64,000 bases of DNA from Akkermansiaceae bacterium (GTDB lineage: Bacteria > Verrucomicrobiota > Verrucomicrobiia > Verrucomicrobiales > Akkermansiaceae): positions 682,001 to 746,000 of the forward strand of contig JACKQB010000001.1 of NCBI GenBank assembly GCA_024233115.1, in the 5' to 3' direction. Below, in pieces: positions 62,154 through 64,000 of the stretch. The notes beneath the pieces are model-generated. The model had not been told where the DNA came from and made no database searches. It saw only the letters and a list, made by a program, of their open reading frames with translations. The position numbers were made by a program, and so were the translations under genes. Each line of letters starts with the position of its first letter. Position 1 is the stretch's first letter.

Positions 62154-62864
62154 ATGATGAAGACAACAATACTATCAATAGTCGGCGCACTAGCGGCCAT
62201 GACGACAGGAACCCATGCCGCGCTGGTCAGTGTCATTGACGCAGCGGGGTCAGGAGCGGTGGACTTTGCCGGCACCACAACAGGTAACCGGATAAGCATG
62301 TCTGATTTTCAGACGGTCATCAATACGGTTGGCGACACTTCATTAGCGGGTGTCTTTGACAATGAAACGACTAACTCGGGCAACCTTAGTGGGGATGATG
62401 ATTTTGGCGACCTCGCATCCGGTCTGACGATCACACACACCGGTGGTAACCGCTATGGGCGCAGTGATGTTGGTGAAGCCCGTGGTGTAGTCAGCGGGAC
62501 AAAAGGCATGTTTATTGCCGGGACCGATACGTTTACCCTCTCAGCACCAGTCGGGCGATTATTCAGCCATTTTGGATGGGTCGCCTGGGGCACAGCCACG
62601 GATGGCTACAATGCGACAGCCAACTTCAGTGGAGGTGGTAGTGCAACAGGCACAAGTGTGGGAAACAACGGCCAGACATTCATCGGGTTTGTCGCACCGT
62701 CCGGTGAAAGCATCACTTCGGTCAGCTTTACGAAGAGCAGTGGTCTTTCTGGCTATGGTGGTGGTGATGATATAGCTTTTGCTACCGTTGCAGTCCCCGA
62801 GCCATCTTCCACAGCTCTGCTCGGCCTTGGTGGTCTGGCTCTGATTCTCCGCCGCCGGAAGTAA
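62154..62864 (+). CDS. PEP-CTERM-anchored secreted protein
   Basis: A 236-residue protein (the second ATG at 62157 is equally possible) with a signal peptide (MKTTILSIVGALAAMTTGTHA), a Gly/Thr/Ser-rich beta domain (about 24-215) with FGWVAWGT and GFVAPSGESITSVSFTKSSGLSGYGGGDDIAFA, which recalls PEP-CTERM domains that bind surface or matrix components, and the sorting tail VPEPSSTALLGLGGLALI plus RRRK. It is divergent from the GntR/LacI regulator and ends in a strong terminator. Function unknown. Confidence 0.85.
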   Translation: MMKTTILSIVGALAAMTTGTHAALVSVIDAAGSGAVDFAGTTTGNRISMSDFQTVINTVGDTSLAGVFDNETTNSGNLSGDDDFGDLASGLTITHTGGNRYGRSDVGEARGVVSGTKGMFIAGTDTFTLSAPVGRLFSHFGWVAWGTATDGYNATANFSGGGSATGTSVGNNGQTFIGFVAPSGESITSVSFTKSSGLSGYGGGDDIAFATVAVPEPSSTALLGLGGLALILRRRK

Positions 62865-62895
62865 TCCTTGGAAAAAACCGAAATCAATCTGCAAG

Positions 62896-62930
62896 CCCCG
62901 TGAGCCGTTCGGTTCACGGGGTGTTTTATT
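62896..62930 (+). terminator. Rho-independent terminator
   Basis: CCCCGTGAGCC pairs with GGTTCACGGGG (one G-U) around GTTC and is followed by TGTTTTATTTATTTTTT. An 11-bp stem, the strongest terminator in the window. Confidence 0.88.
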
Positions 62931-63204
62931 TATTTTTTGTTATTTATCTGAACCCTTGTCCTTGGACTCAGGCAGCGCCGATAGCGCAACGACCGAGGCG
63001 GATCGGCGAATGTTGCGCCGGCGGGGTTCCCAGGGGGGCTGATGGCGCGACAGTTTTGCCGAGCCGTCCTATTCACGGGCAGGGAGGGATCTTGGTCGGG
63101 ATCTTGGTTCCCCACGATCATTCTGGTTGATCCAACGCGCGATGAGTCATACTCAGGACTTTAGCCTCGACATTAGGGACCTGGCTGACTAGGCTTCGCA
63201 CCCC

Positions 63205-63921
63205 ATGCGCGTTCTACTTTTGAGCCTTCTAATGCTGGCCTGTTCAGGTGTTTCCGGGCTGTCTCCGGCTGCCTATGCCGCAACTTCCGTAGCCAACCAG
63301 CGTCACATCATCCTCTGCGGTGGCCCCGCCCTGCGGAAATGGGAGAATTATCGCGTGCAGCGTGACCAGCACGACCGCTGGTGGGCCAATTTTGTCCGTG
63401 CTTCAACACTGCGTATGGACGAAATCCGTCGTGCCTATGGCAATGAGGCCCCGATCACCTGGCTTGTCTATCGGGCAGGCTATGCCGCCAGGGGGCGTGA
63501 GGACGGCAAACCCTACACCACCTGGCTCACTGAGCTTGCCGCAAAACGCAAGGTCACCCTCGTCTGGGTGAACGATGGCACGGAAGTCATCAACGCGATC
63601 AATCGCCACCCATCGAACTCCGTCATGACCTTCGATTTTTTTGGCCATTCGAACAAACACTGCTTTTTACTCGACTACAGTGGACAGATCATCGGTGCCA
63701 GCAAGGCCTGGATTCATGAAAACGATCTTGCGCGTATCCGCCGGGGCGTTTTTGCCCGTAATGCCCAATGCCAGAGCTGGGGGTGTCATACCGGCGAGAG
63801 TATGAGCGCATTTTGGAAACGGGCCACCGGGCACAGCATGCTCGGTGCCAGGGGTAAGACCAACTACGAGGCCGTTGGCCAGGGCCGGATGCCCACCGTA
63901 TCCGGCAGTTGGGTGCGCTAG
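63205..63921 (+). CDS. Secreted protein, unknown; caspase-fold-like His and Cys motifs
   Basis: This 238-residue protein has a signal peptide (MRVLLLSLLMLACSGVSGLSPAAYAA). I do not recognise a family. There is an alternating strand/helix pattern with RHIILCGGPALRKWENYRV, ITWLVYRAGYA and KVTLVWVNDGTEVI, then MTFDFFGHSNKHCF and NAQCQSWGCHTGESMSAFW. A Gly-His after a hydrophobic strand and a Cys after another resemble the catalytic dyad arrangement of clan CD cysteine peptidases. This is a suggestion from pattern only. It stands alone, 275 nt after the terminator. Confidence 0.6.
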   Translation: MRVLLLSLLMLACSGVSGLSPAAYAATSVANQRHIILCGGPALRKWENYRVQRDQHDRWWANFVRASTLRMDEIRRAYGNEAPITWLVYRAGYAARGREDGKPYTTWLTELAAKRKVTLVWVNDGTEVINAINRHPSNSVMTFDFFGHSNKHCFLLDYSGQIIGASKAWIHENDLARIRRGVFARNAQCQSWGCHTGESMSAFWKRATGHSMLGARGKTNYEAVGQGRMPTVSGSWVR

Positions 63922-63973
63922 ACCAATCCCCGGACCCGACTTTTACGAACCACCATCCACCACAACCAAATCA

Positions 63974-64000
63974 ATGAAATACGAACAGCTTAAGGAAATC
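63974..64000 (+). CDS. Start of a gene cut by the right window edge
   Basis: An ATG at 63974 opens nine codons (MKYEQLKEI) to the edge. The opening looks natural, but no Shine-Dalgarno is visible and the product cannot be named. Confidence 0.4.

Overview
The window most resembles a member of the Verrucomicrobiota, probably marine and near the Akkermansiaceae/Verrucomicrobiaceae. The support is three secreted proteins ending in the PEP-CTERM anchor typical of that group (for example a PEPSS motif, a hydrophobic stretch and an RRRK tail), an SHD1-domain hydrolase, several secreted glycoside hydrolases, a sulfatase, and moderately GC-rich DNA with few recognisable Shine-Dalgarno sites. This placement is inference; there is no rRNA gene in the window.

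Left part (1-13.8 kb, minus strand). The group comprises a GH95 alpha-L-fucosidase-like enzyme, a huge di-haem protein fused to an FGE-like domain, a DUF1566/EF-hand protein and the start of a sulfatase. It looks like a small locus for sulfated, fucose-rich glycans. Upstream lies a complete tripartite exporter operon (ATPase, FtsX-type permease, HlyD adaptor, TolC-type channel) with 4-nt overlaps between genes.

Core housekeeping (13.8-34.8 kb). This part holds an acetyl-CoA hydrolase/GNAT fusion, a PEP-CTERM protein, YebC, an acylphosphatase, MarC, the menaquinone genes menA-menC-menE, a PIN-PhoH ATPase, a small RNase III-like protein, an M20 peptidase, hpt, a LOG-family protein, a two-gene glycosidase operon (GH31 plus a clan GH-D-like protein) and a TlpA-like thioredoxin. 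The thioredoxin's active site reads W-UGA-G-P-C, with a bacterial SECIS-like hairpin just downstream, so it is probably a selenoprotein.

Defence island (34.8-49.9 kb). A complete type I-E CRISPR-Cas locus is encoded on the minus strand: cas3-cas8e-cse2-cas6e-cas7-cas5-[DUF1016/YhcG nuclease]-cas1-cas2, a short leader with a perfect IHF-type site, and an array of 61 spacers. Two things are unusual: cas6e sits before cas7, and a PD-(D/E)XK nuclease of the DUF1016 family is translationally coupled between cas5 and cas1. Beyond the old end of the array are a frame-broken small gene, a PIN/ribbon-helix-helix toxin-antitoxin pair with a palindromic operator, and a cas4 fragment that runs directly into a solitary type I-C-like CRISPR repeat. 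A second I-C-like repeat lies upstream of cas3. The I-E island therefore seems to sit in the debris of an older I-C system.

Right part (50-64 kb). This part holds an SHD1/alpha-beta hydrolase, a Bat (aerotolerance-type) operon of DUF58, DUF4381-like, two VWA proteins (one fused to TPRs) and a BatD-TPR-SH3 protein containing a 7-nt tandem repeat, a XylR/AraC-type regulator broken by an in-frame TAA, two PEP-CTERM proteins flanking a GntR/LacI-type regulator, and a secreted protein of unknown function. Several short dispersed repeat families lie between genes. No tRNA, rRNA, insertion sequence or prophage gene was recognised.
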